Shown: positions 15,490 to 23,748, counted from the first letter of the stretch. The stretch: 32,443 nucleotides of DNA from Lentisphaerales bacterium (GCA_022446985.1 JAKVBD010000059.1:1-32443), one strand, 5' to 3'. Translations and numbers: made by a program. The notes: generated from the letters alone by a model not told the origin.

Positions 15490-15999
15490 ATGAAAAAAGA
15501 AACGATAGATTTTCAGAACGCTACGGCGATGGAAATCAGTAATGGAAACCAAAGCAGTATAGTTCCTCTGGAACAAGAAGTAATTTTTAGTTTTGAAAAT
15601 GGCCTTCCGGCTTTTGAAGACTACAAAGATTTTATCTTTGTCATGGAGAAAAATCTTGAGCCATTTATAATCATGCAATCCTTAAATGATGAAAATTTGA
15701 GTTTTGTATGTGTAGACCCTTTTATTATTACCGATGATTACACAGTTAGAGTTAAAGAAAACATCATGGAATCTCTTGGTATAGAGACTAAAGATGACAT
15801 GCTGGTTCTTGCTGTAGTAACAGTAAATCCGGATATGACCAAAACCACCGCCAATCTGGTAGGCCCGATTGTCTTGAATGTGAAGAATAATAAGGCTATG
15901 CAGGTTATTCTCGATGACGTGGATGCTGATTATGTCAGATACAACGTCTGGGATGGTGCCACAATGATGGAAGATCTTGAAGATAGTTGTGCGGGTTAA
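15490..15999 (+). CDS. fliW: Flagellar assembly factor FliW
   Basis: A 169-residue FliW-type protein. The family core is recognisable: VIFSFENGLPAFEDYKDFIF, EPFIIMQSLNDENLSFVCVDPF and TANLVGPIVLNVKN. FliW binds flagellin and allosterically antagonises the RNA-binding regulator CsrA, coupling flagellin export to translation. The first 30 residues are an extra polar extension. AGGAGA precedes ATG 15490, and a sigma-54 promoter lies just upstream, consistent with flagellar control. Unusually, csrA and other flagellar genes are not adjacent; a metallo-hydrolase follows after 47 bp. Confidence 0.9.
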   Translation: MKKETIDFQNATAMEISNGNQSSIVPLEQEVIFSFENGLPAFEDYKDFIFVMEKNLEPFIIMQSLNDENLSFVCVDPFIITDDYTVRVKENIMESLGIETKDDMLVLAVVTVNPDMTKTTANLVGPIVLNVKNNKAMQVILDDVDADYVRYNVWDGATMMEDLEDSCAG

Positions 16000-16046
16000 G
16001 AGTCAGAGTTGACTTTACGCTGTATGTTTACCCAAAAAGGTAGACT

Positions 16047-16688
16047 ATGGCTGTAAAGATCACAACTTTTCCCGTCGGCTTATACCAGTGCAATTGCAGT
16101 ATAATATTTTGCGACGAAACACTGGAAGCCATTGTTATAGATCCCGGTTCAGAACCAGAGATCATTTTGAAAAAGATCTCAGATCAGGGATTAAAAGTAA
16201 AGTATCTTCTGCATACGCATGCACACTTAGATCATTTTAGTGCAACGGCTGCTGTCCAGAGCAAGTGCCAGGCAGCAGCTGTCTTACATAAAGAAGATAT
16301 GTTCCTCTACAACCAGCATGAAGCCCAATCAATGATGCTGGGACTGCCACAAACGACGATTACAGAAATTGATCAATTCCTCGAAGACGAGCAGATTTTC
16401 AACTTTGGTAAAGGCGAAATAAAAAGCATATTTACTCCCGGGCACACTCCAGGAAGTTCTTCATTCAGTTTGGAACTCGATAATGAACTCTGGCTTTTTT
16501 CTGGTGATACTCTTTTTAATGGCGGTATTGGCCGTACAGATTTCCCTGGTGGGGATAGCAATCTGATTGTTAAATCAATTAAAAACAGACTTTATACTTT
16601 AGATGGCGATTGCCAGGTCATACCCGGGCATGGACCGAATACATTGATCGGTAAGGAAAAACGCAGCAATCCTTTTGTCAGGGCATAA
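16047..16688 (+). CDS. Metallo-beta-lactamase-fold hydrolase (glyoxalase II-like)
   Basis: A 213-residue MBL-fold enzyme. Metal ligands are visible: HxHxDH at 58-63 (THAHLDH), a His in PGHTPGSS, the bridging Asp in FSGDTLFNGGIGRTDFPGG, and the C-terminal His in IPGHGP. This set is typical of small glyoxalase-II-like thioesterases. The substrate is unknown; proteins of this size are often annotated as hydroxyacylglutathione hydrolase but lack its longer C-terminal domain. It lies 47 bp after fliW and is probably co-transcribed from the sigma-54 promoter; a functional link to flagella is not evident. Confidence 0.9.
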   Translation: MAVKITTFPVGLYQCNCSIIFCDETLEAIVIDPGSEPEIILKKISDQGLKVKYLLHTHAHLDHFSATAAVQSKCQAAAVLHKEDMFLYNQHEAQSMMLGLPQTTITEIDQFLEDEQIFNFGKGEIKSIFTPGHTPGSSSFSLELDNELWLFSGDTLFNGGIGRTDFPGGDSNLIVKSIKNRLYTLDGDCQVIPGHGPNTLIGKEKRSNPFVRA

Positions 16689-16718
16689 AAAAAGATGTAA
16701 CCGTTCAGGTTACATCTT
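16687..16718 (-). terminator. Intrinsic terminator for the small secreted protein gene (possibly bidirectional)
   Basis: A perfect 11-bp stem AAGATGTAACC/GGTTACATCTT (16692-16702, 16708-16718) with a 5-nt loop. On the minus strand it is followed by seven T (plus A-run 16687-16693), ending the gene at 16730-16990. On the plus strand only short T stretches follow, so it may also end the fliW-MBL transcript, less efficiently. Confidence 0.88.
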
Positions 16719-16729
16719 GTGAGTTTATC

Positions 16730-16990
16730 TTAAATTCTAACTGACCTAGTAGTCTTGTTATATGTATTTTTTAAAGCTGTCTGAATATCTTCTTCAGTTT
16801 CCCTTAAAAATTCTTTTTCCGCTTTTTTCAGGTTGAATCTTTTGAAGCTGTTGGCAATTCTGTTTTTGAGTGATTTCTCAGCTCCGTTTGAAGACTCTGT
16901 GCGGGCTTGACGCTTACCGATTTGTTTTGCCATGACCGGTGTTGTTGCAACACCTATAGCGACTACCATTGCAGATACTTTTTTCTTCAT
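16730..16990 (-). CDS. Small secreted basic hypothetical protein
   Basis: An 86-residue protein with a convincing signal peptide (MKKKVSAMVVAIGVATTPVMA, cleavage after residue 21). The mature part is about 65 residues, strongly basic and helical (KSLKNRIANSFKRFNLKKAEKEF), without cysteines. GGAGG sits 6 bases before ATG 16990 and a strong terminator follows the stop, so it is a well-formed single-gene unit. No family is recognised; a periplasmic or secreted role is inferred from the signal only. Confidence 0.8.
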   Translation of the reverse strand: MKKKVSAMVVAIGVATTPVMAKQIGKRQARTESSNGAEKSLKNRIANSFKRFNLKKAEKEFLRETEEDIQTALKNTYNKTTRSVRI

Positions 16991-17303
16991 ATATCCTCCA
17001 TTTTATTGATGCCAATTTACAGCAGGTACCGTTGCTCTCCCTTTTGTTTAAGATGCAAGTTTTTGGAGATGAGTTATTTGTGAAAAATAAAAAAACATTT
17101 ACCAATCCTTGCCAGCCTGAGTTCTCAGGGCGATTTGACCCACTGTCTCAGACAAGATGTCACAAGAGTAACGCACTAAAGTTCTTGATTTACGCATTAA
17201 AAACAATAGTTAGCTGAAAAAATATTCTTGAGGCTGGCTGAAGAATTATTATTTGTGCTTATGTTATGTAAGAAGTTCAGTTTAATTTTTTATGGAGATT
17301 TAA
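16991..17303. other. 313-bp intergenic region without a gene
   Basis: Spacer between the divergent small secreted protein gene and avtA. It contains short open frames with no ribosome site or recognisable sequence. The avtA SD (GGAG, 17293-17296) is at its right end. No strong promoter pair, hairpin or RNA gene was seen. Confidence 0.6.
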
Positions 17304-18554
17304 ATGCGTTTATCCAGGTTTGGTCAGAAATTTTCAGGTCATTCAGGCATAGTCCAGCTGATGGATGACTTGGGAAAAGCTATGGCTGAAAGCGACGATA
17401 TGCTCATGCTTGGTGGCGGGAACACCAGCCATATCCCAGAAGTTCAGAAAATCTTTCATAGAGAATTGACTAAAATTGTAGATGATCGCCCGGCCTTAAA
17501 TGCACTTCTTGGCAATTACGATGGCCCTGCTGGAGAACTTAAGTTTCGCGAGGACCTGGCTGCATTACTCAAAGAGGAATATTCCTGGGATTTGACCGCA
17601 GACAACATTTGTCTTACACATGGAAGTCAGAGTGCTTTCTTTGCTCTCATGAATATGCTGGCAGGTAAAATAGACGATTCTTCCTCTCGTAAAATTTTGT
17701 TGCCGTTGATTCCCGAATACATTGGTTATACCGATCAGGGGATTGATGAAAACTTTTTCGAGACGGTCAAACCCCGCATTCAAGAGTTTGACGACAATAC
17801 ATTTAAGTACCGTATTGATTTTGATGCCTTGGATATCTCGGATAATATTGCTGCTATCTGTGTTTCCAGACCGACCAATCCCACAGGTAATGTTCTGACA
17901 AATACTGAAGTCGATAAGTTGGATAAGCTGGCAAAGAAAAATGATATACCATTAATTATTGATAATGCTTATGGCCTGCCTTTTCCGGATATTATTTTTG
18001 TTGAGGCCAAACCGGTTTGGAATGAGAATATTATCCTATGTATGAGTTTGTCAAAACTTGGCCTTCCAGGAGCACGCACCGGAATTGTAATCGCCGATAA
18101 AACTTATGTTCAGGCTTTGAGCAATATAAATTCGATTTTAAGCCTTTCCCCAGGAAGTTGTGGAGCGGCGATTGCCTCAGATCTGGTAAAAACCGGTGAG
18201 ATTATGAATATAAGCAGAGACATAATCAAGCCTTACTACCAATCTAAAGCAGAGAAGGCTATTGCTGTGATTAAACGTGAGTTTGATGGCTTAAACTATG
18301 CAATGCACAAGTCAGAAGGAGCCATGTTCCTGTGGCTGTGGTTTAAGGATTTGCCAATTAGCAGTTATGAGCTTTATGAAAGACTCAAAGCTAAAAAGGT
18401 TCTGGTTGTTTCCGGGCATTATTTCTTCTTCGATAAAACAAAAGACTGGCAACACAGTCAACAGTGTATCCGCATGACATACTCCATGGATGAGGTGGTT
18501 GTTGAAGAGGCCATCAAAATTATTGCCAGAGAAGTGAAGTCTCTTCAGGTATAA
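17304..18554 (+). CDS. avtA: Valine-pyruvate aminotransferase
   Basis: A 416-residue PLP-dependent class I/II aminotransferase that closely tracks E. coli AvtA along its whole length: LSRFGQKFSGHSGIVQLMDD, the LGGGN segment, LGNYDGPAGE, LTHGSQSAFFALMNM, SRPTNPTGNV, IDNAYGLPFP, the PLP-lysine motif SLSKLGLPGAR, and MFLWLWFKDLP. AvtA makes valine from 2-oxoisovalerate using alanine or 2-aminobutyrate as amino donor. GGAG lies 7 bases before ATG 17304. Single gene; the divergent neighbour is unrelated. Confidence is high because the similarity covers specific motifs and not only the PLP site. Confidence 0.93.
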   Translation: MRLSRFGQKFSGHSGIVQLMDDLGKAMAESDDMLMLGGGNTSHIPEVQKIFHRELTKIVDDRPALNALLGNYDGPAGELKFREDLAALLKEEYSWDLTADNICLTHGSQSAFFALMNMLAGKIDDSSSRKILLPLIPEYIGYTDQGIDENFFETVKPRIQEFDDNTFKYRIDFDALDISDNIAAICVSRPTNPTGNVLTNTEVDKLDKLAKKNDIPLIIDNAYGLPFPDIIFVEAKPVWNENIILCMSLSKLGLPGARTGIVIADKTYVQALSNINSILSLSPGSCGAAIASDLVKTGEIMNISRDIIKPYYQSKAEKAIAVIKREFDGLNYAMHKSEGAMFLWLWFKDLPISSYELYERLKAKKVLVVSGHYFFFDKTKDWQHSQQCIRMTYSMDEVVVEEAIKIIAREVKSLQV

Positions 18555-18611
18555 AGTATGACATATTTTCTAACTTTGATTGTCGTTATTCAGCGAGGAT
18601 AGTGATTTAAT

Positions 18612-18646
18612 ACTCCTGTATTTTAAATGTGTGTATTTACAGGAGT
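18612..18646 (+). other. Stem-loop after avtA overlapping the pseudogene ribosome site
   Basis: ACTCCTGTA (18612-18620) pairs perfectly with TACAGGAGT (18638-18646) around a 17-nt loop. The 3' arm contains the AGGAG that serves ATG 18652. It may be the avtA terminator (though no T-run follows) or a structure that hid the ribosome site of the now broken gene. Confidence 0.5.
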
Positions 18647-18651
18647 GTGTC

Positions 18652-19489
18652 ATGAGAGCAGTATCTCTAGCCATTTCTTTTCATATTAAATGTCGTCAGT
18701 CAAGCTCAGGAATTTAGGCATGGGCCGGATTCCATACGTCAGGATAGAGTTCCGCAAGGGAAAGTTACTGAACATATTCATCACAGTGAAGTTTTTCCCG
18801 GAACAAAGCGGAAATACTTCGTGTATGTTCCCGCCCAATACGATAAGAATAAACCAGCTGCAGTAATGATTTTTTCAAAATGGGCATTCCTACGTCAAAG
18901 AGAGAGGTGACTTTCGAGTTCCGGTAGTTTTTGATAACCTTATTCACAAAGGCGAGATGCCGATTACTATCGCAATTATCATTAATCCAGGTCACAAACA
19001 AAAATGCCTTGGAAGAATAACAACCGTTCCTGTGAATATGATACGTTGAGTGATCAGTAGGCTAAGATGTTAATTGAGGAACTCATTCCGGAAGTCGGTA
19101 AGAAATACAATCTGCCTGAAGATCACAAGATGGGCGCTATATGCGGTATTTCCTCGGGAGGGACCTGTGCCTTTACTGCGGCTTGGCAGCGTTCGGATTA
19201 TTTTCATAAAGTGATGAGCCATATTGGCAGTTTTACTAACATCCGTGGAGGTCATGTTTACCCGGCTTTGATTCGTAAGTCAGAGAAAAGAGATATTCGC
19301 GTTTATTTAGAGAATGTCGATAAGGATTTGGATAATACTCATGGTAACTGGTGGCTTTCAAATTTACAAATGGATAAAGCTCTGAGGTTCAGTAATTAAG
19401 ATTACATATTTGTAGCTGGTGTTGGCAAGCACAATGGCAGAGGAGCTGGCTCTGTTTTTACGGATGGATTGCCTTGGCTCTGGCGCTAA
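18652..19489 (+). pseudogene. Broken enterochelin-esterase-type alpha/beta hydrolase
   Basis: Translated in three frames, this stretch rebuilds one esterase of a family common in Planctomycetes/Lentisphaerae: a signal peptide start at ATG 18652 (AGGAG upstream), HGPDSIRQDRVPQGKV, KYFVYVPAQYDKNKPAAVMIF, then NGHSYVKERGDFRVPVVFDN, INPGHK, MPWKNNNRSCEYDTLSDQ, the nucleophile motif GISSGG, SHIGSFTNIRGGHVYPALIR, HGNWWLS and a C-terminal GVGKHNGRGAG...LPWLWR. Lesions: a frameshift in the signal region (about 18673-18690), a one-base insertion in the T-run at 18870-18875, a frameshift at about 18992-19003, TAG at 19058 where Tyr is expected, and TAA at 19397 where Tyr is expected. The unbroken piece 19067-19399 should not be called as a gene. 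Confidence 0.88.
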
Positions 19490-19498
19490 AACTAATTT

Positions 19499-19879
19499 CT
19501 AAGGAATCATTTGCAGCATCAGGTTAACGCCTTTGTTCATTTGTTTGAGACGTGTGTAACTGGCTTTGAGCAGTTCGAGAGTTTCTTTTGGGTTCTTAAG
19601 AAGAAACATTTTGAGATCCTTGATAATATACACCTGGCAGTCGGTCACCGCTTCGACATTGGCCGACACCACATCTTCCATGAGGTTGGCCATTTCGCCA
19701 AAGGTGTCTCCAGGCTCACTAAATACACCGATTTCCACATCACCTGTAGTTACTCTAAGCTCACCACAGATCAAGACATATGTCGTATCGGTTTTTTCGC
19801 CTTCTTTCAAAAGAGTGCTTCCTTGAGTAATCAGGTGCGATTTGTAACAAAAATCTTCAAGTGTATTTAAAAGAGGCAT
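19499..19879 (-). CDS. Stand-alone cyclic-nucleotide-binding-fold protein
   Basis: A 126-residue protein made of one cNMP-binding beta-barrel and a C-terminal helix, with no DNA-binding or other effector domain. Family features: LLKEGEKTDTTYVLICGELRV and the phosphate-binding cassette PGDTFGEMANLMEDVVSANVEA. The Gly-Glu pair of the cassette is kept, but the Arg that binds the cyclic phosphate in CRP/PKA-type domains is not there (VVSANV where R-[ST]-A-T-V is usual), so it may not bind cAMP or cGMP. An AAGGA site precedes ATG 19879. It is a single gene between the pseudogene and the divergent TonB receptor. Its partner is unknown. Confidence 0.85.
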   Translation of the reverse strand: MPLLNTLEDFCYKSHLITQGSTLLKEGEKTDTTYVLICGELRVTTGDVEIGVFSEPGDTFGEMANLMEDVVSANVEAVTDCQVYIIKDLKMFLLKNPKETLELLKASYTRLKQMNKGVNLMLQMIP

Positions 19880-20008
19880 TTACTATCCTTCGTTGATCCA
19901 AAAGTAATATAAAACCCATGAACACGACATTGATAGTCTGAATTTTGATTTTAGCCAAAAAAATGTCTAAAATATATATTAAGCATTTTACAGATACTTA
20001 GGGCGTAG

Positions 20009-22054
20009 ATGAAACATATTTTTTCCAGTTTACTTTTTCTCTTGATATTTTCTGTTCCAGCTGAGGAAAATCTTTTCGATATGGAGCTTGAAGATCTCAT
20101 GGAAATAAAAGTGAATGTTGCTTCAGGCTCACGGGCGCTGTCTCTCGAGGAATCCCCTGGTATTGTATCCGTTTTAACAAGAGAAGAACTTCTTAAAAGT
20201 GGTGTCAGAGACCTGGCAAGTGCATTGAAAAAAATACCGGGTATAGGTCTTGCAGTCAGTTCTTATGGTGTCATAGGTGGGCTCTCAGTTAGGGGGGTAG
20301 CGGGGTTTGACGGAAAAGTTTTAGTCTTGTTGGATGGCATAGAACTGAATGAGAGAGCCTACGGTACTGTTTTCCTTGGCAATAGAATTCCTATTGAGAT
20401 GATTGAAAGAATTGAAGTTATCCGTGGACCGGGTTCAGCTCTTTACGGTGGTTTTGCTGAATTGGGAGTAGTCAATGTGATTACCCGTAAAAGAGGTGAT
20501 TTCGAAAATAATGAACTTCATTTAAAATCTGGTCTTACCTCAAAAGGAAATTATAACGGCTTAGATGCCTCGGTTCTTTTTGGAGGGAAGGGTTTTGATT
20601 ATTCGGCATTTGTCAGAGGGAGTCATTTTCATCCGGGAGATGAAACATATACGGATTCACAATTGGTTTCATATGACCGCCAAAAAGATCATCAGGATAT
20701 TGCCACGGCTTACGCCAATCTTTATTTCGATAAACTTAGTTGGAATATGTTCTATGATGAGATTCGTTATGAAAGTCAGGTGGGTTATGCTTTCACTTTT
20801 AATGGACCTTATGAAGCTCGTTGGCGGACTTTTGCAACCCAACTGCGTTACACACAAAATCTCTTAGATAAACTTAAATTTACTCCGACTCTTTCTTACA
20901 AGTATCAATATGCCTGGGCCACTAAGAGGCAGGACGATCTTGCTTATTATGGACCCTATGTGAATAATTCAGATGGGCATTATCCTTTCAAGCTTCATAT
21001 GAATAATCTCTATACTGATCTAAAGTTTGATTACGAATTACGTGACATAACCTATACATTCGGCTGGAAGCCAGAAGTGGATTACGTCAAAATCTCAGAA
21101 TCAAATGACTATCAAAGAGGTGACTCATTAGATGCCGGCCTGGTATTTAAGGATGGTGATAAAGATAACCATATGATTAATAATGCCTTTTATGGACAAA
21201 TGATCTGGTTGAATGATTTTGTGAATGTGACTCTAGGTGCACGCTATGAATATAATTCTGAGTATCAGGGGTCTTTTGCTCCACGCTTAGCTTTAACCAA
21301 AGATTTCGATGGCTACTACATGAAGTTTTTGGCCAGTAAAGCCTTCAGACCACCGACCTTGAACAACATCCTTTATAATGAATTGCCTCGCAATTTTCAG
21401 GATTATGGTGCCGTTGAAGGTATAGATGTTGAAACATCCACCAACTTTGAATTTGAACTTGGGATTGACATTACTGAAAGATCTCAATTCATTATTTCTT
21501 TATTTGATATGGCGATCAAAGATCCTATTACTTTTTACTATAATGGTTCTAGTCGCTTCAATACTTATTTGAATGCAGATGATATTCGCACTCAGGGTGT
21601 TGAATTGCAGTATAATTATCGTGGTGATAATTGGTACTCAAACCTTTTTTACTCATACTACATTGCTGATGACCGATCTGATTTTAACGCTTCTGAGCTA
21701 GATAAAGATAAATTCCTAGGCGTCCCACAGCATACCGCCGGTTGGGAAGGTGGTTTCTCATTTGATGATGATATTCATTGGTCATTGAGCGCCGAGTATC
21801 GCGATAAAATTATCGGTTTTGGAGATCTCGATTTAATGACTGGAACTCCCAAAGAAGTAGAGATTGATCCAGTTTTCTTTTTGAATACCTGGGTTAGGTT
21901 TGATGAGTTGTATAATGAAGATCTGAGTATTAGTTTCGGTATAGACAATATTTTTGATGAGGAAAATGAACTAGCCCGACCGGCAGATGGCTTTATTCGA
22001 CCGGTTCCTTTCCTGGGGCGTACCTTCAGAATCGCGTTGGAATACCGCTTCTAA
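20009..22054 (+). CDS. TonB-dependent outer-membrane receptor
   Basis: A 681-residue outer-membrane protein with signal peptide (MKHIFSSLLFLLIFSVPA). A short linker (LEDLMEIKVNVASGSR) leads to the plug domain (residues about 45-155: SPGIVSVLTREELLKSGVRD, VLVLLDGIELNE, IERIEVIRGPGSALYGG...VVNVITR) and a beta-barrel ending FLGRTFRIALEYRF with the C-terminal aromatic residue needed for assembly. It imports a ligand using TonB energy. The ligand is not evident; no siderophore, cobalamin or SusD-like neighbour is adjacent. The size and the ELEDLMEIKV start resemble TonB receptors of the Planctomycetes/gamma-proteobacterial type and not SusC. The barrel is rich in acidic and aromatic residues, as usual for such strands. 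Confidence 0.93.
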   Translation: MKHIFSSLLFLLIFSVPAEENLFDMELEDLMEIKVNVASGSRALSLEESPGIVSVLTREELLKSGVRDLASALKKIPGIGLAVSSYGVIGGLSVRGVAGFDGKVLVLLDGIELNERAYGTVFLGNRIPIEMIERIEVIRGPGSALYGGFAELGVVNVITRKRGDFENNELHLKSGLTSKGNYNGLDASVLFGGKGFDYSAFVRGSHFHPGDETYTDSQLVSYDRQKDHQDIATAYANLYFDKLSWNMFYDEIRYESQVGYAFTFNGPYEARWRTFATQLRYTQNLLDKLKFTPTLSYKYQYAWATKRQDDLAYYGPYVNNSDGHYPFKLHMNNLYTDLKFDYELRDITYTFGWKPEVDYVKISESNDYQRGDSLDAGLVFKDGDKDNHMINNAFYGQMIWLNDFVNVTLGARYEYNSEYQGSFAPRLALTKDFDGYYMKFLASKAFRPPTLNNILYNELPRNFQDYGAVEGIDVETSTNFEFELGIDITERSQFIISLFDMAIKDPITFYYNGSSRFNTYLNADDIRTQGVELQYNYRGDNWYSNLFYSYYIADDRSDFNASELDKDKFLGVPQHTAGWEGGFSFDDDIHWSLSAEYRDKIIGFGDLDLMTGTPKEVEIDPVFFLNTWVRFDELYNEDLSISFGIDNIFDEENELARPADGFIRPVPFLGRTFRIALEYRF

Positions 22055-22108
22055 AATCCAAATGCGCCAATAATTGACTTATTTCTTCTTCTCTTGCTGA
22101 CTTCGCTC

Positions 22109-22143
22109 TTTAGAATCATGTTTATTTGTGCTATACTAAGCAC
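22109..22143 (+). promoter_or_regulatory. Promoter and palindrome of the eight-gene isoprenoid/Fe-S operon
   Basis: TTTAGA (22109-22114) and TATACT (22132-22137) form a fair sigma-70 promoter with 17-bp spacing. The -10 box sits at the centre of the inverted repeat GTGCT-ATACTA-AGCAC (22128-22143), a plausible repressor site. No other promoter is apparent in the following 7.6 kb, where the genes overlap. Confidence 0.55.
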
Positions 22144-22168
22144 GGATTTTTAAGTTTTAGCGGTATTT

Positions 22169-22642
22169 ATGAACGAATCGAACTCTCAGCAAGGCGGCAT
22201 GGTCAAGTACAAACGCAGTCGCTTTAACGCCACTTTTTCAGAAAATAACCTCTACAGTCAAGCTCATTATTGGTTTGCCCCTCAGGAAAATGGCACTTAC
22301 CGCGTTGGTCTTACAAAATTTGCTGCCCGTATGCTTGGTGAACTCGTTGAGTTCGGCTTTGAAGTAAAGTCGGAAGCGAAGATGTCCGAAGGTGATATCA
22401 TTGGTTGGCTCGAAGGTTTTAAAGCTGCCAGTGATATTTATTCGTTTATTGAGGGAACTTTTTGTGGCGAAAACAAGTCTCTAGTCGAGCAGCCGGAACT
22501 GTTGCATGCCAGACCGCATCGCGATGGCTGGCTCTACGAGGTGTGTTTTGATGATTCAGAAAAAGCGAAATTGCTATCTGTTCATGAGTACACTGCATTT
22601 TTGGATGATTTAATTGACAAGATGACCGGAGAGGAAGGATGA
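22169..22642 (+). CDS. GcvH-like lipoyl carrier protein
   Basis: A 157-residue protein similar to the glycine-cleavage H protein. A 30-residue N-terminal extension is followed by AHYWFAPQENGTYRVGLT (the H-E-W-V region), AARMLGELVEF, then LEGFKAASDIYSFIEGTF, which aligns with the H-protein lipoylation motif ESVKAASDxYxPxxGxV and puts the lipoyl lysine at Lys85. The C-terminal region DGWLYEVCFDDSEK...LLSVHEYTAFLDDL matches the H-protein tail. No P, T or L proteins of the glycine cleavage system are nearby. It is the first gene of a tight operon (4-bp ATGA overlap with the next), so it probably carries an intermediate or electrons for that pathway, as LbpA proteins do in sulfur oxidation (analogy only). 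Its own ribosome site is weak. Confidence 0.82.
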   Translation: MNESNSQQGGMVKYKRSRFNATFSENNLYSQAHYWFAPQENGTYRVGLTKFAARMLGELVEFGFEVKSEAKMSEGDIIGWLEGFKAASDIYSFIEGTFCGENKSLVEQPELLHARPHRDGWLYEVCFDDSEKAKLLSVHEYTAFLDDLIDKMTGEEG

Positions 22643-23748
22643 GCAAAGCCCGCTACATCATGCTAGGTGGATTTCTTGGTGCCGGCAAAACCACGACTTT
22701 AATTAGGCTCGCAGAAAAACTGCGTGACGAAAATAATCACAAAGTTGGCTTGATTACTAATGACCAGGCAGCCAATCTGGTTGATACAAATTTAGTAAAG
22801 GCCGGCAATTTTGCGGTTGAGGAAATAGCCGGAGGTTGTTTTTGCTGTCGTTTCAGTTCTTTAAAAGATGCTGCCGATAAGTTGACAGAAACTGAGCGCC
22901 CGGATGTCTTCCTGGCCGAACCTGTCGGCAGTTGCACAGACCTTGTCGCAACAGTGAGTTATCCATTGCGTCGGATGTATGGCGACTCTTTCACAATTTC
23001 TCCACTTTCGGTTCTTCTCGATCCGCGCCGTGCGGCTCGTATTTTTGGCATTGAAGAAGGCCGTAACTTTTCTGAAAAAGTAAAATATGTTTACCTTAAG
23101 CAGGTCGAAGAAGCTGAAGCACTGGTGATCAATAAGATTGATTCGGTTCCTGCGGAGGATATTGAAAAACTTTCTTCTTACATCAAAGAGACTTACCCGG
23201 AAAAGAAACTTTTCCTGATGTCTTCCAGAACTGGCGAAGGCTTCAATGAATGGGCTGACTACGCTATTTCTGCAGAGCTGGGATCGCAGGAGTGTATGCC
23301 GATTGACTACGATATTTATGCTGATGGTGAAGCTCTTCTGGGCTGGTTGAACGCCACTCTCGATGTTTCTTCATCAGAATCGATAGATGGTAATGAATTT
23401 CTGAAATCTCTGGCCGCTGTTTTTAGTAAAGCCTTTACTTCAGTAGAAAAAGAAATAGCTCATTTGAAGATGACTCTTTCTCCGGAAGATGGCAGTGGCG
23501 AAATAGCTTCCATCAACCAAATCGGTTCAGAACTTGTTCCGGAACTTGGACTTTCTCTTTTAGATCCACTTAAAACAGGTCAGCTGGTGGTAAACATCCG
23601 CGCTGAGGCAGATCCGGAAGAGATTAATTCGATTTTGGAAAATGCCTTGCAGGAAGAATTCGCTTCAGTTCTGAAACTGGAGCACGTTGAATACTTCAGA
23701 CCGGGACGTCCGACTCCAACCCATCGCTATGCCGGAGTCGCTGGTTGA
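22639..23748 (+). CDS. CobW/G3E-family metallochaperone GTPase
   Basis: A 369-residue P-loop GTPase of the G3E family (CobW, HypB, UreG, MeaB). The Walker A motif GGFLGAGKTT is at residues 10-19, the metal-binding CxCC at Cys66, Cys68 and Cys69 (GGCFCCRFSSL), the Walker-B-like VFLAEPVGSCTD, and the guanine motif NKID. CobW-subfamily members use GTP hydrolysis to insert zinc, cobalt, iron or nickel into target enzymes. The C-terminal 130 residues differ from the usual CobW_C domain. A strong SD (GAGGAAGG) lies within the end of the upstream gene, with ATGA overlap. In this operon it presumably metallates one of the other enzymes; which metal is unknown. Confidence 0.9.
   Translation: MSKARYIMLGGFLGAGKTTTLIRLAEKLRDENNHKVGLITNDQAANLVDTNLVKAGNFAVEEIAGGCFCCRFSSLKDAADKLTETERPDVFLAEPVGSCTDLVATVSYPLRRMYGDSFTISPLSVLLDPRRAARIFGIEEGRNFSEKVKYVYLKQVEEAEALVINKIDSVPAEDIEKLSSYIKETYPEKKLFLMSSRTGEGFNEWADYAISAELGSQECMPIDYDIYADGEALLGWLNATLDVSSSESIDGNEFLKSLAAVFSKAFTSVEKEIAHLKMTLSPEDGSGEIASINQIGSELVPELGLSLLDPLKTGQLVVNIRAEADPEEINSILENALQEEFASVLKLEHVEYFRPGRPTPTHRYAGVAG

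Noticed and set aside
16969..17217. Open frames in the avtA upstream spacer (82 and 63 codons).
   Set aside because: No ribosome site, no recognisable sequence, and the minus-strand one overlaps the ribosome site and start of the small secreted protein.
19067..19399. A 110-codon frame containing GISSGG as a small esterase gene.
   Set aside because: It is one piece of a full-length esterase broken by stops and frameshifts on both sides.
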